Source of the DNA: Bryobacteraceae bacterium
GTDB taxonomy: Bacteria > Acidobacteriota > Terriglobia > Bryobacterales > Bryobacteraceae
Reading direction: 5' to 3'
DNA: 64,000 nt
NCBI GenBank assembly: GCA_019752335.1
Contig: JAIEMJ010000015.1
Location: forward strand, 62,001 to 126,000
Under the pieces are notes generated by a model. The model worked only from the letters and a program-made list of their open reading frames with translations. It ran no database searches and was not told where the DNA came from. The translations under genes were made by a program, and so were the position numbers. Below, in pieces: positions 18,194-27,106 of this stretch. Positions within the stretch are counted from its first letter, which is position 1, and the number at the start of each line of letters is the position of its first letter.

Positions 18194-19624
18194 ATGCAAG
18201 ACGAACGCCATTTTCTGGAAACTCACTTACGGCGCGATTTTCTCCGTCGTGGCCTTACCGGTATCGGTACCCTCGCGTTATCGAGCTTGCTCGCCGCTGA
18301 GAGCCGCACCGAAGCACCCGATCCGTTAGTGCCGCGCAAGCCGCATTTCGCCCCCAAGGCGAAGAACGTCATTTTCCTATTTCAAGAGGGCGCCCCCAGC
18401 CAGATGGATTTATTCGATCCGAAGCCGGCGCTCGAAAAGTGGCATGGCCAGTCCTTACCTCCGGAAATGACGCGCGACTTGAAGCTGGCTTTCATCAAGC
18501 CCACGGCCAAAGTGCTTGCCAGTCCGCGCAAATTCGCTAAGTACGGCCAGGTAGGCATGGAGTTATCCGACATGATTCCGGCCATGGCCAAGCATGCGGA
18601 TGATATCTGTCTGGTTCGCTCCATGCACAGCGAGGCTTTCAATCATCACCCTGGGCAGTTACTCCTGTTTTCGGGCAGCATGATCGGCGGCCGGCCGTCG
18701 ATGGGCTCTTGGGTGACTTACGGGCTCGGCAGTGAGACGCGCAACTTACCTGCCTTTGTGGCGCTGCAGTCCGGCCCCGGCACCAGCGCCGGGTCTGACC
18801 TCTGGTCGAACGGCTTCCTGCCGAGCCTCTATCAAGGTACGGTTTTGCGCACTGGCGGCGACCCGATTTTGTATTTGGGTAACCCGGACGGTATCAGCCG
18901 CGAGAGTCAGCGGGCGCGTCTGGATGCGCTGCGCGACCTCAATCAGGAGCGGCAGGATAACACCGGCGATCTCGAAATCGCCAGCCGCATTCATTCCTAC
19001 GAACTCGCCTATCGCATGCAGATGGCAGGCCCCGAGGCGACTGACCTATCGCAGGAATCGCCCGCGACGATCGAGGCCTACGGCATCAACCAGAAGGAGT
19101 CTCGTGCCTACGGCACAAACTTACTCATGGCTCGCCGCCTGGTCGAACGCGGCGTCCGTTTCGTGCTCTGCATGCATTCCGGCTGGGATATGCATTCGGG
19201 CATTAACGCCGCGCTGCCCAAGCTCTGCGCGCAGACCGATCAGGCTTCCGCCGCTCTCTTAACTGACCTCAAGCAACGCGGACTCTTGGACGAAACCCTT
19301 GTCGTCTGGGGCGGAGAATTCGGCCGAACCCCGATGTCCGAGATCCGCCGCCCGGACGAAGCGGGCAACGCGGGCCGGGATCACCATCCCAATGGCTATT
19401 CGATTTGGCTGGCTGGCGGTGGCATCAAGACCGGGCAGGTGATCGGCGAGACCGACGAACTGGGACTTACGATTACCAAGGACAAAATCGACATCCACGA
19501 CTTACAAGCCACCATTCTGCACTTACTCGGCTTGGAACACACGCAACTTACTTATCGCCACTTCGGCCGTAACTTCCGCCTCACCGACGTGAGCGGCAAC
19601 TTAGTGAAGCAATTGATCACTTAG
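18194..19624 (+). CDS. DUF1501 domain-containing protein
   Basis: A 476-residue protein with a Tat-like N terminus (LRRDFLRRGLTGIGTLALSSLL). The alkaline-phosphatase-like fold of DUF1501 is visible: VIFLFQEGAPSQMDLFDPKP near 58-77, HHPGQLLLFSG, and the metal-site-like segments VVWGGEFGRTP and GRDHHPNG with the terminal HDLQATILHLLGLEH. This is the complete version of the partial protein at the left edge. Coupled to the PSD1 gene upstream (6-bp gap). The substrate is unknown for the family. Confidence 0.92.
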   Translation: MQDERHFLETHLRRDFLRRGLTGIGTLALSSLLAAESRTEAPDPLVPRKPHFAPKAKNVIFLFQEGAPSQMDLFDPKPALEKWHGQSLPPEMTRDLKLAFIKPTAKVLASPRKFAKYGQVGMELSDMIPAMAKHADDICLVRSMHSEAFNHHPGQLLLFSGSMIGGRPSMGSWVTYGLGSETRNLPAFVALQSGPGTSAGSDLWSNGFLPSLYQGTVLRTGGDPILYLGNPDGISRESQRARLDALRDLNQERQDNTGDLEIASRIHSYELAYRMQMAGPEATDLSQESPATIEAYGINQKESRAYGTNLLMARRLVERGVRFVLCMHSGWDMHSGINAALPKLCAQTDQASAALLTDLKQRGLLDETLVVWGGEFGRTPMSEIRRPDEAGNAGRDHHPNGYSIWLAGGGIKTGQVIGETDELGLTITKDKIDIHDLQATILHLLGLEHTQLTYRHFGRNFRLTDVSGNLVKQLIT

Positions 19625-20798
19625 CCGCTAGACGCATCAGTGGATCGCCCACCACGATATTCATCCAACTCAGCGAAGGAATCGACAAATAGGCTGACTC
19701 GGCCCAGTTCCGCCCGCCCAAATACGCGGGCAGCATGAACTCGGGCCGCGGCGTTTGGCTCAAGAACGGCTCGTTCACGTGGCCCGTAGCGCCGGACGCG
19801 CCCTCCCAAAGATAGTCGGCCGTCAGGCTCTGCGGGCTCCCCTTCCACCAACCGCTCGGATTCGTCCACGTCCCCAGCGTCCACGCCGCGGGCGGACGCT
19901 CGAACGTGCGGCCGTTCGAGGAAACGTATTCCGTGGCAATCGCGCCCGGCAGCCACTTCATCTTCAGGAAGCGTTGCTTTCGTGCCTTGTCGTTCGAGCC
20001 CCAACTGGCATAGGCGATCACGTCACTCACGCCCTCCAGCACCCGCGTCGACTCGTCCAGCAACACGCGGTCCGCTGGCAGTAACAGCGCTGCCGTCCGC
20101 AGCCAGTTGTTACCATCCACATCCGACTCGTCCCGCAAGTCCACCACCGCCCGGCCACGATTGCGCGCCGCCAAGCCGCGGTCGATCATGGCGCGGACGT
20201 CGGCCAAGCTGTAGCCAGCCAGCCGGGTGACCAGGTAGATCGGGAAAGCGCGCTGCGTGAATGGCGTGTCGCGCTGCCGGTAAAGCGGATTCGGCAGCGG
20301 CCCCTCCAGCGGCGTTTTCATTCCCTGGCGGCGGGCGTAGAGAAAAGCCAGTTCCGAATCGACGCTGGCGCCGTCCGCATTGATCTTGCCGCTATTCACC
20401 GTGGAGGCGATCTGCAGGGGGACACCCTGCGTGAGCACGATGTAGCGAATCTCGGCCGTCCCCAGCTTCGCTAAACACTTCGTGATCGCCTGCTCCAGCT
20501 TGACGTAAACCCCGCGCTCGACGGTCTCAAGTGGCTCCGTCTTCACGCGGCAGAAGTTGGCCGCAGGGATAGACCGCGCCTTCTGGTAGTACTGGGCGAT
20601 CTCCCCTGATAACGGACTCGCGTCATTGGCCACCAACAGCACGTTGGCCGCCGTCTGGCCCTGCAGCTGCATCGCGCAGAGGGCCGCCCCGAGAACGGCA
20701 AGGCGAATGGGATCTATCAGATGGAAAGCCTCTCTGAGGTCAATGTTATAATCGGGGCATCCTGTTGTGCAACTCTTTGCGCGAGAACTGGGCCGCAT
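19617..20798 (-). CDS. TIGR03790 family protein
   Basis: The body begins NVLLVANDASPLSGEIAQYYQKAR and continues IRYIVLTQGVPLQI, both hallmarks of the TIGR03790 family (secreted, function unknown, ~350 residues). The start is unresolved. The ATG at 20798 is the only usual start that keeps the signal-like stretch IRLAVLGAALCAMQLQG, but a -10-like TATAAC on this strand (20746-20751) lies inside that extension. A CTG at 20720 preceded by GAGAGG is another option, and the ATG at 20672 would delete the signal. Its stop overlaps the DUF1501 stop by 8 bp (convergent). Confidence 0.85.
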   Translation of the reverse strand: MRPSSRAKSCTTGCPDYNIDLREAFHLIDPIRLAVLGAALCAMQLQGQTAANVLLVANDASPLSGEIAQYYQKARSIPAANFCRVKTEPLETVERGVYVKLEQAITKCLAKLGTAEIRYIVLTQGVPLQIASTVNSGKINADGASVDSELAFLYARRQGMKTPLEGPLPNPLYRQRDTPFTQRAFPIYLVTRLAGYSLADVRAMIDRGLAARNRGRAVVDLRDESDVDGNNWLRTAALLLPADRVLLDESTRVLEGVSDVIAYASWGSNDKARKQRFLKMKWLPGAIATEYVSSNGRTFERPPAAWTLGTWTNPSGWWKGSPQSLTADYLWEGASGATGHVNEPFLSQTPRPEFMLPAYLGGRNWAESAYLSIPSLSWMNIVVGDPLMRLAAK

Positions 20799-20822
20799 GG
20801 TCTTTTCCGCGGCTTGGAATCC

Positions 20823-21761
20823 ATGGATTTAGATCAGCTACACACTTTCCTCGAAATCGTTCGCCTGAAGAGCTTCTCCAAGGCGGCCCAGACCTGTTTC
20901 CGCACCCAACCGGCGATTTCGGCCCAGGTCCGGCAGTTGGAGCAGGAACTCAATAGCAATCTCTTCGAACGCCTGGGAACCCGCATTTCTCTTACCACCG
21001 CGGGTAAAATTTTCGCCGAATATGCCGAACAGATTCTAGAACTCAGAAAAAGAGCGCAGGATGCCATCAACGAACTCGAACGCGTTCCCCGCGGCGAACT
21101 CGTGATCGCCGCTAACGAAGCAACCTGCATTTACGTGCTGCCCGAAGTATTTTCGGATTACAAGAAATTGTATCCGAACGTTCAGTTGTTGGTGGATCGT
21201 TCCTACGGAACGCGGGTCGTACAGGCCGTCCAGGATAACCTGGCGGACTTTGGCATTACGCAGTTGCCCGTGCAGGAAAAGAAGTTGCAGGTGGTGAAGA
21301 TATTCTCGGACGAAATCAAGCTCTTGACGCCCGCCCGGCACGCGCTGGCCGAGCGCGAACGCGTCACCGCACGCGACATTGTCGGTTTCCCGTTGCTGTT
21401 GCCGAAGACGGGCACCACCCGCGCTCGCTTGAACCAGTGGCTCGAGCCCGTGGAAGACGAACTGCAAGTCTCGATGGAACTCGACTCCACCGAGATGATC
21501 AAGCGCTTCGTGATGGCTGGCCTGGGGCTCTCTTTCCTGGCCAACTCGCACATTCAGGAAGAGTTGGCGACGGGGCGCGTGCGCGCCGTCAGTTTGGGGC
21601 CGGAATCGATGATTCGCCGCCTGGGGCTGATCTATCGCAAGGACAAGGCTTTGTCGAAGGCCGCGTTGGGATTTATCCAGGTGATTTCGGAGAAGGCAGG
21701 CCAATTCGACCTGGCCGCCCAAGTCGACGCCGCGCATGCCGGTTTACCAGCGGCCGGCTAA
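20823..21761 (+). CDS. LysR family transcriptional regulator
   Basis: A 312-residue regulator. The N-terminal winged helix is canonical (LHTFLEIVRLKSFSKAAQT, then QPAISAQVRQLEQELNSNLFER), followed by the linker helix and a periplasmic-binding-like effector domain from ~residue 90. The frame is open to 20721, but the ATG at 20823 gives the standard LysR N terminus. TATAAT at 20747-20752 could serve as its -10. It is divergent from the TIGR03790 gene, the usual arrangement for a LysR target, though its effector cannot be deduced. Confidence 0.93.
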   Translation: MDLDQLHTFLEIVRLKSFSKAAQTCFRTQPAISAQVRQLEQELNSNLFERLGTRISLTTAGKIFAEYAEQILELRKRAQDAINELERVPRGELVIAANEATCIYVLPEVFSDYKKLYPNVQLLVDRSYGTRVVQAVQDNLADFGITQLPVQEKKLQVVKIFSDEIKLLTPARHALAERERVTARDIVGFPLLLPKTGTTRARLNQWLEPVEDELQVSMELDSTEMIKRFVMAGLGLSFLANSHIQEELATGRVRAVSLGPESMIRRLGLIYRKDKALSKAALGFIQVISEKAGQFDLAAQVDAAHAGLPAAG

Positions 21762-21791
21762 TGAGAACGACGAAGGATAACGCGAACTGAC

Positions 21792-22223
21792 GTGCCGACC
21801 CAAACCATTCGCCAAAGTACGATTCTGATTGCTTCCGGCAAGCGCACGCGCGTCTACGCGTCGCTCGATCAGGTGCCGTCGCCGCTGAAGCAGCGCCTGA
21901 TGGCGTCGACGTCGGGCGCCAATTCGGCCACCATCCTGCTGGCGGATCGTGCGGGCCGCGAAGAGATCGTGCGCGCCATGCGCGGGATGCCGAGCCACGT
22001 GCAAGCGCGCATCGCCGCCCAGAAATTGCCCTGGACCGAGGCTTTCGCCCGCAAGCACGCCCTCGAACGGGCGCGGCTGCCGGCGCGCCCTTGTCTGCCG
22101 GCCGCGCCGGTGCCGAAGTCCGATGTCCTGCGCGAGGCCTTCTCCTGGACGATGCAGCATTGGCCGGAGTTACTGCTACCCGCCGGAGTCGCCGTGGGCC
22201 TGTGGGCCCTCCTGGCTGCTTAG
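21792..22223 (+). CDS. Hypothetical protein with C-terminal membrane anchor
   Basis: A 143-residue protein starting at GTG. The N-terminal ~95 residues are basic and soluble; residues ~125-142 (LLLPAGVAVGLWALLA) form one hydrophobic helix at the very end, so it may be tail-anchored. Its stop codon abuts the uppP start with no gap, which supports a real, coupled gene. No family recognised. An upstream AAGGA is 14 nt from the start, longer than ideal. Confidence 0.6.
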   Translation: MPTQTIRQSTILIASGKRTRVYASLDQVPSPLKQRLMASTSGANSATILLADRAGREEIVRAMRGMPSHVQARIAAQKLPWTEAFARKHALERARLPARPCLPAAPVPKSDVLREAFSWTMQHWPELLLPAGVAVGLWALLAA

Positions 22224-23045
22224 ATGAACCTGCTCTATCTGAAGGCCCTGCTTCTGGGGATCGTGGAAGGCATCACCGAATTCCTTCCTATCTCCTCCAC
22301 CGGGCATCTCATTCTCGTGGGCAGCCTGCTGCACTTCAACAATGAAAAGGCCAAGGTCTTCGAAATCGTCATTCAGACCGGCGCCATGTTGGCGCTGCTT
22401 TGGGAGTACCGCGCGCGTCTCTTGCGCGTCACGGCCGGCCTCGCGAACGATGCGGCCGCGCGCCGCTTCGTCATCAACGTCCTGGTCGCCTTCGTGCCCG
22501 CCGTGGTGATCGGGCTAGCCTTCAGTAAGGTGATCAAGTCCTATTTGTTTTACCCGGTGCCCGTCGCGCTGGCCTTCATCATCGGCGGAGTGGTGATCCT
22601 CTGGGCGGAGCGCCGCGAGCATCAGGTCCGTATCTCCGACGTCGACCAGATCACGTGGCGCGACGCCCTCAAAATTGGCCTTGCGCAGTGCCTGGCGCTG
22701 GTGCCCGGCACGTCACGCTCCGGCGCCACCATCATCGCCGGCCTGCTCTTCGGCTACTCCCGCCAAGCGGCCACCGAGTTCTCTTTCTTTCTCGCCATGC
22801 CTACGCTCATCGGCGCGGGCATCTACTCCACCTACAAAGAGCGCGCCCTGCTTTCGAGCGCCGACCTCGGCTGGTTCAGCCTGGGATCGGTCGCCGCTTT
22901 CGTCTCGGCCTACTTCTCCATCCGTTGGCTGTTGCGCTACATCAGCACGCACGACTTCAGCGCTTTCGCCTGGTATCGCATCGGCTTCGGCGTGCTGATT
23001 TTGCTCACCGCCTGGTCCGGCCTAATCAACTGGACCCCCGCGTAA
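22224..23045 (+). CDS. uppP: Undecaprenyl-diphosphatase
   Basis: A 273-residue integral membrane phosphatase (BacA/UppP) that recycles undecaprenyl diphosphate to the monophosphate for peptidoglycan and polymer export. Both family motifs are present: [15 protein letters not shown] near the N terminus and PGTSRSG(AT) near 155-162, plus about eight hydrophobic segments. The length is typical. Loss or overproduction of this protein affects bacitracin tolerance in other bacteria. Directly follows the tail-anchored hypothetical gene. Confidence 0.96.
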   Translation: MNLLYLKALLLGIVEGITEFLPISSTGHLILVGSLLHFNNEKAKVFEIVIQTGAMLALLWEYRARLLRVTAGLANDAAARRFVINVLVAFVPAVVIGLAFSKVIKSYLFYPVPVALAFIIGGVVILWAERREHQVRISDVDQITWRDALKIGLAQCLALVPGTSRSGATIIAGLLFGYSRQAATEFSFFLAMPTLIGAGIYSTYKERALLSSADLGWFSLGSVAAFVSAYFSIRWLLRYISTHDFSAFAWYRIGFGVLILLTAWSGLINWTPA

Positions 23046-23064
23046 GCTCGGTACCATAAAGGCA

Positions 23065-24225
23065 ATGCCGACTGACTCGTTGCTTGCCTGGCGCCCCGAA
23101 TTTCCGATTCTCGCCCACACCAACTACATGATCAGCCACTCGCTCGGCGCGATGCCGCGCCGCACCGCTGATTCCCTCCAAGCCTTCGCCGACACCTGGG
23201 CCACCCGCGGCATCCGTGCCTGGGAAGAGGGCTGGTGGGAGATGCCGATCACCGTGGGCGACCTCATCGCCTCCATCATCGGGGCAGGGCAGGGCGAGGT
23301 GGCCATGCACCAAAACGTCTCCATCTGCCAATGGATCGTCACCTCCTGCTTCGATTGGCGCGGACCTCGCAACAAGCTCCTCACCGACGGCCTGAACTTC
23401 CCTTCGAACGACTATATCCATCACGGCCTCGCTCGCCAGGGCGCGCGCATCGTCAGCGTGCCTTCGGAAGACGGCATGACGTTGCCGACCGAGCAGATCG
23501 TCGACGCCATCGATGAAGAGACGCAGTTGGTCTCGGTCTCGCACGTCGCCTTCCGCAGTTCCTACGTGCAGGACCTGGCCGCCATCGTGCAGCGCGCGCA
23601 TGCGATGGGCGCGCTGGTGGTCGCTGACCTCTACCAGTCCGCGGGCTGCTTGCCCGTGGATGTCCGTGCGCTCAACCTGGACTTCGCCACCGGCGGCTCC
23701 GTCAAGTGGCTCTGCGGCGGCCCCGGCGCGGGCTTCCTGTACGTCCGTCGCGACCTTTGGCCAAAGCTACAACCCGCCGCCACCGGCTGGCAGGCGCACC
23801 ACGAGCCCTTTGCCTTCGCCGGTGGACCCATCGAGTTTGCCGATGATGCCATGCGCTTCCTGAACGGCACGCCCGGCATCCCCTCGCTCTACGCCGCCCG
23901 CGGCGGCTACGAGATCATCAACGAAATCGGCGTCCCCGCCATTCGCGCCAAGTCGCTGCGGCAAACCGCGCGCCTGATGGCGCTGGCCGACGAAGCCGGC
24001 TTCCCGGTGCGCACCTGCCGCGACGATCAGTTTCGTGGCGGCGTCGTCATCCTGGATGTGCCCGATGGCAAGCAGGTCACGCAGGAACTCGCGCGCCGGC
24101 AGGTGCTGGTCGACTATCGCCCACGCGCGGGCATTCGCCTGGCGCCCCATTTTTACACCACCGACGACGAACTCGAACACGCCATGCACGAGTTGCGAGC
24201 GATTCATGCTACGGTTCACGCGTAG
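23065..24225 (+). CDS. Class V aminotransferase-fold PLP enzyme, kynureninase-like
   Basis: A 386-residue fold-type I PLP enzyme. NYMISHSLGAMP resembles the NSLG segment of kynureninases. VVADLYQSAGCLPVDV supplies the PLP-contacting Asp, and GGSVKWLCGGPGAGFLYV the Schiff-base Lys. The following gene is a formamidase-like hydrolase, so a kynurenine-pathway step (kynurenine to anthranilate plus alanine) is a reasonable guess. Other class V enzymes (desulfurase-like, aminotransferases) share these motifs, so specificity is not proven. Confidence 0.8.
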   Translation: MPTDSLLAWRPEFPILAHTNYMISHSLGAMPRRTADSLQAFADTWATRGIRAWEEGWWEMPITVGDLIASIIGAGQGEVAMHQNVSICQWIVTSCFDWRGPRNKLLTDGLNFPSNDYIHHGLARQGARIVSVPSEDGMTLPTEQIVDAIDEETQLVSVSHVAFRSSYVQDLAAIVQRAHAMGALVVADLYQSAGCLPVDVRALNLDFATGGSVKWLCGGPGAGFLYVRRDLWPKLQPAATGWQAHHEPFAFAGGPIEFADDAMRFLNGTPGIPSLYAARGGYEIINEIGVPAIRAKSLRQTARLMALADEAGFPVRTCRDDQFRGGVVILDVPDGKQVTQELARRQVLVDYRPRAGIRLAPHFYTTDDELEHAMHELRAIHATVHA

Positions 24226-24241
24226 AAGTTTCGCGCTCGCC

Positions 24242-24976
24242 ATGTCCGAGAGCATTCTCGAAATCGCCCCTCCGCCGCCCGGCCGCAAGATCGCCTACGG
24301 CGCGGACCCGAATCAATTCGCGGAGCTGCGTCTGCCGAAGGGCAAAGGGCCGCACCCTGTCGTCGTCTTTCTACACGGTGGCTACTGGCGCGCCAAGTAT
24401 GACCTCACGCACACCGGCCACCTCTGCGTCGCGCTGAACCAAGCTGGCTTTGCCACCTGGAGCCTGGAGTATCGCCGGCTCGGCCAACCGGGCGGCGGCT
24501 GGCCTGGCACCTTCGATGACGTCCTCGCCGGCGCGGCCCACCTGCGCCAAGTGGCCGGGCTCGACTTGAAGCGCGTCAGCGCAGCCGGCCACTCCGCCGG
24601 CGGCCATCTCGCGCTCTGGCTCGCGGCCAAAGGCGTGCTGAAGCTCCAAGGCGTCACCGGACTCGCCGCCGTCGCCGATCTCCGCCGCGCCGCCGAATTG
24701 CGCCTCAGCAACGGCGTCGTCTTTGACCTGTTGGGCGAGCCGCTGGAAGAGCGCTACCCCGCAGCTTCGCCGATCGAGATGCTGCCCATCGCCACGCCGC
24801 AGCGGCTCCTCCACGGTACGGCTGACACCATCGTGCCCTACGAAATCAGCGAGCGTTTCGTGCGCGCGTCCCGCCAGGCCGAGTTGGTGCCCGTGAAGGA
24901 CGCGGATCACTTCGACATCATCGACCCGCGCTCTCGCTTTTGGCCCGCCGTCCAACGCGCGATCACGGTCTGGTGA
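24242..24976 (+). CDS. Alpha/beta hydrolase, kynurenine-formamidase-like
   Basis: A 244-residue Ser hydrolase. It has the HGGYW oxyanion motif characteristic of kynurenine formamidases and related esterases, nucleophile GHSAGGH, an Asp in HGTADTIVPY and His in DADHFDIID. I start it at the ATG 16 bp after the kynureninase-like stop. An earlier ATG at 24206 would add a twin-Arg stretch (FTRRSFALA) but no hydrophobic core and would overlap the previous gene. Pairing with the PLP enzyme suggests N-formylkynurenine as substrate. Confidence 0.8.
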   Translation: MSESILEIAPPPPGRKIAYGADPNQFAELRLPKGKGPHPVVVFLHGGYWRAKYDLTHTGHLCVALNQAGFATWSLEYRRLGQPGGGWPGTFDDVLAGAAHLRQVAGLDLKRVSAAGHSAGGHLALWLAAKGVLKLQGVTGLAAVADLRRAAELRLSNGVVFDLLGEPLEERYPAASPIEMLPIATPQRLLHGTADTIVPYEISERFVRASRQAELVPVKDADHFDIIDPRSRFWPAVQRAITVW

Positions 24977-24979
24977 CGC

Positions 24980-24985
24980 TATAAT
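24980..24985 (+). promoter_or_regulatory. TATAAT element immediately before galT
   Basis: A perfect -10 hexamer begins 4 bp after the preceding stop codon and ends 6 bp before the TTG start of galT. No convincing -35 is present. If used, transcription would begin at or next to the start codon, giving a leaderless mRNA. Confidence 0.35.
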
Positions 24986-24991
24986 CTTCAT

Positions 24992-26038
24992 TTGCAGGAA
25001 TTTCGAAAAGACCCGATCACCGGCCGCTGGGTGATCATTTCCACTGAACGCGCTCGCCGCCCGCAAGCCTTTGCCCGCGAGAGCGTCCCGCCCGGCGTCG
25101 CCGGGCTGTCGCCCTTTGCCGCTGGCCAGGAGTCCCAGGCGCAGCCGCAGTTATTGGCTTATCATCACGGCGAAGGCGGCGCCTGGAGCTTGCGCGTGGT
25201 GCCGAATCGTTATCCCGCGCTGCGCGTCGAAGGCGTCGTGGAGCATCAAGGCGAGGGCATGTACGACCGCATGTCCGGCATCGGCGCTCACGAAGTGATC
25301 ATCGAAACGCCGGACCCCACCGCCAACTTCGCCGATCTTCCCGAAGCTCGCATCGCCGATCTCTTCTGGGCCTTCCGTGACCGCGTCAACGACCTCAAAC
25401 GCGACTTCCGGTTGCGCTACATGGTGATGTTCAAGAACCACGGCGAGACCGCCGGCGCTACCATCGCGCATTCGCATTCGCAGTTGATCGCCCTGCCCGT
25501 GGTGCCGCGCTTCACCGAGGAGGAACTTGCGGGCAGCCGGCGCTACTTCGATTATCGCCACCGCTGCATTTACTGCGACATGCTGAAGCAGGAGGCGCAA
25601 ACCCAGTCGCGCCTGGTGTGGAGCAACGACGGCTTTGCCGCGTTTACGCCCTACGCATCGCGCTTTCCGTTTGAGACCTGGGTGCTGCCGAGACGTCATA
25701 TGTCCCACTTTGAACAGGTGACCGACGCCGAAGTCCGTCAGCTAGCCGTGGTAATGAAACAGGTTCTGCAACGGCTGGATGCGGCGCTGGAGCGCCCGGC
25801 CTATAACTTCGTCATTCACACGTCGCCCGCGCAGGATGGGGCGCTCGAACACTACCACTGGCACATTGAGATCATTCCGCGCGTGGTGCGCGTGGCGGGC
25901 TTTGAGTGGTCCACCGGCATCTACATCAACCCCACGGCGCCGGAAGAAGCCGCGGCGTTTCTAAGGGATGCCGTGCTGAAGGCTGTGCTGAAGGAACAGG
26001 AAACGGCCGCGCCGCTTCCAGCCGGCAGCGCGCGCTAA
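24992..26038 (+). CDS. galT: Galactose-1-phosphate uridylyltransferase
   Basis: A 348-residue Leloir-pathway enzyme transferring UMP between UDP-glucose and galactose 1-phosphate. Typical blocks are FRKDPITGRWVII at the N terminus, HEVIIETP (substrate loop), GATIAHSHSQL, and the catalytic HYHWHIEI near residue 288. A CIYC pair near residue 191 may bind metal. The start is TTG, needed to include the conserved N terminus; there is no Shine-Dalgarno. galK and galE are not nearby, so it may serve a general sugar-nucleotide role. Confidence 0.94.
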   Translation: MQEFRKDPITGRWVIISTERARRPQAFARESVPPGVAGLSPFAAGQESQAQPQLLAYHHGEGGAWSLRVVPNRYPALRVEGVVEHQGEGMYDRMSGIGAHEVIIETPDPTANFADLPEARIADLFWAFRDRVNDLKRDFRLRYMVMFKNHGETAGATIAHSHSQLIALPVVPRFTEEELAGSRRYFDYRHRCIYCDMLKQEAQTQSRLVWSNDGFAAFTPYASRFPFETWVLPRRHMSHFEQVTDAEVRQLAVVMKQVLQRLDAALERPAYNFVIHTSPAQDGALEHYHWHIEIIPRVVRVAGFEWSTGIYINPTAPEEAAAFLRDAVLKAVLKEQETAAPLPAGSAR

Positions 26039-26252
26039 GGCTGCGGCCCTCCACCACCACCGCGCCCACCTGTTGCCAGACGCGGAACGCCATCGACGCC
26101 CCGCGTTCCAGTAGCAAGCTCTCCAGCGGCCAGTCGTTGGCGGCCATCATTTGCGTCTGTCCTGCATGCGTAATCAGCACGGTCCAACTGCCGCCAGGCG
26201 CGAGGCGCGCCGCCTCCAGAATCCGTTCCGCCATCCGCGTGAGCTGCTCCAC
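25926..26252 (-). CDS. Small hypothetical protein antisense-overlapping the galT 3' end
   Basis: A 108-residue frame from a GTG. The first ~68 residues (MEQLTRMAERILEAA, SWTVLITHAGQTQMMAAND, FRVWQQVGAVVVEGR) look like a genuine compact alpha/beta domain. The last 38 lie opposite galT coding sequence and are Pro/Ala/Arg-rich as expected of antisense reading. Either the gene is real and overlaps galT by 113 bp, or it has lost its proper stop. No family recognised. Confidence 0.4.
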   Translation of the reverse strand: MEQLTRMAERILEAARLAPGGSWTVLITHAGQTQMMAANDWPLESLLLERGASMAFRVWQQVGAVVVEGRSLSARCRLEAARPFPVPSAQPSARHPLETPRLLPAPWG

Positions 26253-27106
26253 ACACTCACTCTTCGGCCAGCGCGGAGCCGCCTTTAGGGCCCTTTAGCG
26301 TCAATGCTGTTCAGATAGCGGCTGCTGCAAAGGGCGCTGCAGAGGCCGCACTCACCATCAAGTGACCCTGCGCGAAAAGGCGGGGCCGCACGCAATCGTG
26401 CAGGTTTTCCCGGTCTTGTCGACGAATTAAACAACGAGCAATTGGACGGATCGGTATCGATACGAGACTTGCGTTCGAACTTCACTCAGTTCCCCTCTTG
26501 GTTAAGACTGGCGCTGTCACCGGCCTCAGTTCACTGGGTATTGCTTCCGGCATTGTACTCGCCCATAGTTGGTTTAGGAACCGCCGAAAAGTTGGGAGTG
26601 CGGCGTCGAAGTCCAAGGTGTACTCAGCTTCTGCGGAAATGCGTTCGCGAAAAAAGGCAAGGCGAACTCTATCGGGAGGAAGAAACACAACGATGACTCG
26701 CGGCTCATCAACTAGGCCGTGGTGATCAAGTGTTGAGAAGACGAGATCGAACATGCTCTGGCCAGCGCGGAAGTAGCGATTGAGACCCACATCGACGCTT
26801 GAGACGAGGAATCGTCGCGCAACGTTTTTCCATGGTGTGAGTTGATCAGTTGCAGGAAGAGACTCGACGAACATACGGAGGGTGGACCACGATTCAAGGT
26901 TGCTCTGTTGGTGTTTGATCGTCACAGCAATTGAATTTAGTCGTGCCCGGCTTGTGCTCGCAAATGCCGCCCGGTCCGAACCGCCCCGCATCAACTATGC
27001 CCTTCAGGTGGACCGCTGAGAATTCGCATAGCTCTTCCTGACGGCACAGCAGTAGAAGAACTGGTCAGCGGCCCCTCAACTCGGGGTGTTGGATCTATTG
27101 TCGCCT
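26039..27106. other. Lower-GC patch between galT and the zinc-ribbon gene
   Basis: Base composition falls visibly here (the 26401-26460 segment is near 48 percent GC, against low to mid 60s on both sides), and codon choice changes. It holds the small frame at 25926-26252 and the 169-residue frame at 26482-26991. I see nothing convincing in 26253-26481 or 26992-27106. No transposase, integrase or repeat ends are visible. Confidence 0.5.
26482..26991 (-). CDS. Hypothetical protein in low-GC patch
   Basis: A frame of 169 residues from an ATG at 26991 (a TTG lies one codon upstream, and a GTG ~19 codons downstream could also serve). From IAVTIKHQQSNLESWSTLRMF onward it has the amphipathic composition of a real alpha/beta protein, including DLVFSTLDHHGL, EPRVIVVFLPPDRVRLAFF and a C-terminal helix. 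The first 18 residues are less protein-like. I recognise no family. Its GC content differs from neighbours, so acquisition by transfer is possible. Confidence 0.5.
   Translation of the reverse strand: MRGGSDRAAFASTSRARLNSIAVTIKHQQSNLESWSTLRMFVESLPATDQLTPWKNVARRFLVSSVDVGLNRYFRAGQSMFDLVFSTLDHHGLVDEPRVIVVFLPPDRVRLAFFRERISAEAEYTLDFDAALPTFRRFLNQLWASTMPEAIPSELRPVTAPVLTKRGTE

Noticed and set aside
19617-19624. Intrinsic terminator between the convergent DUF1501 and TIGR03790 genes
   Set aside because: The genes overlap by 8 bp, and no GC stem with a T-run is visible.
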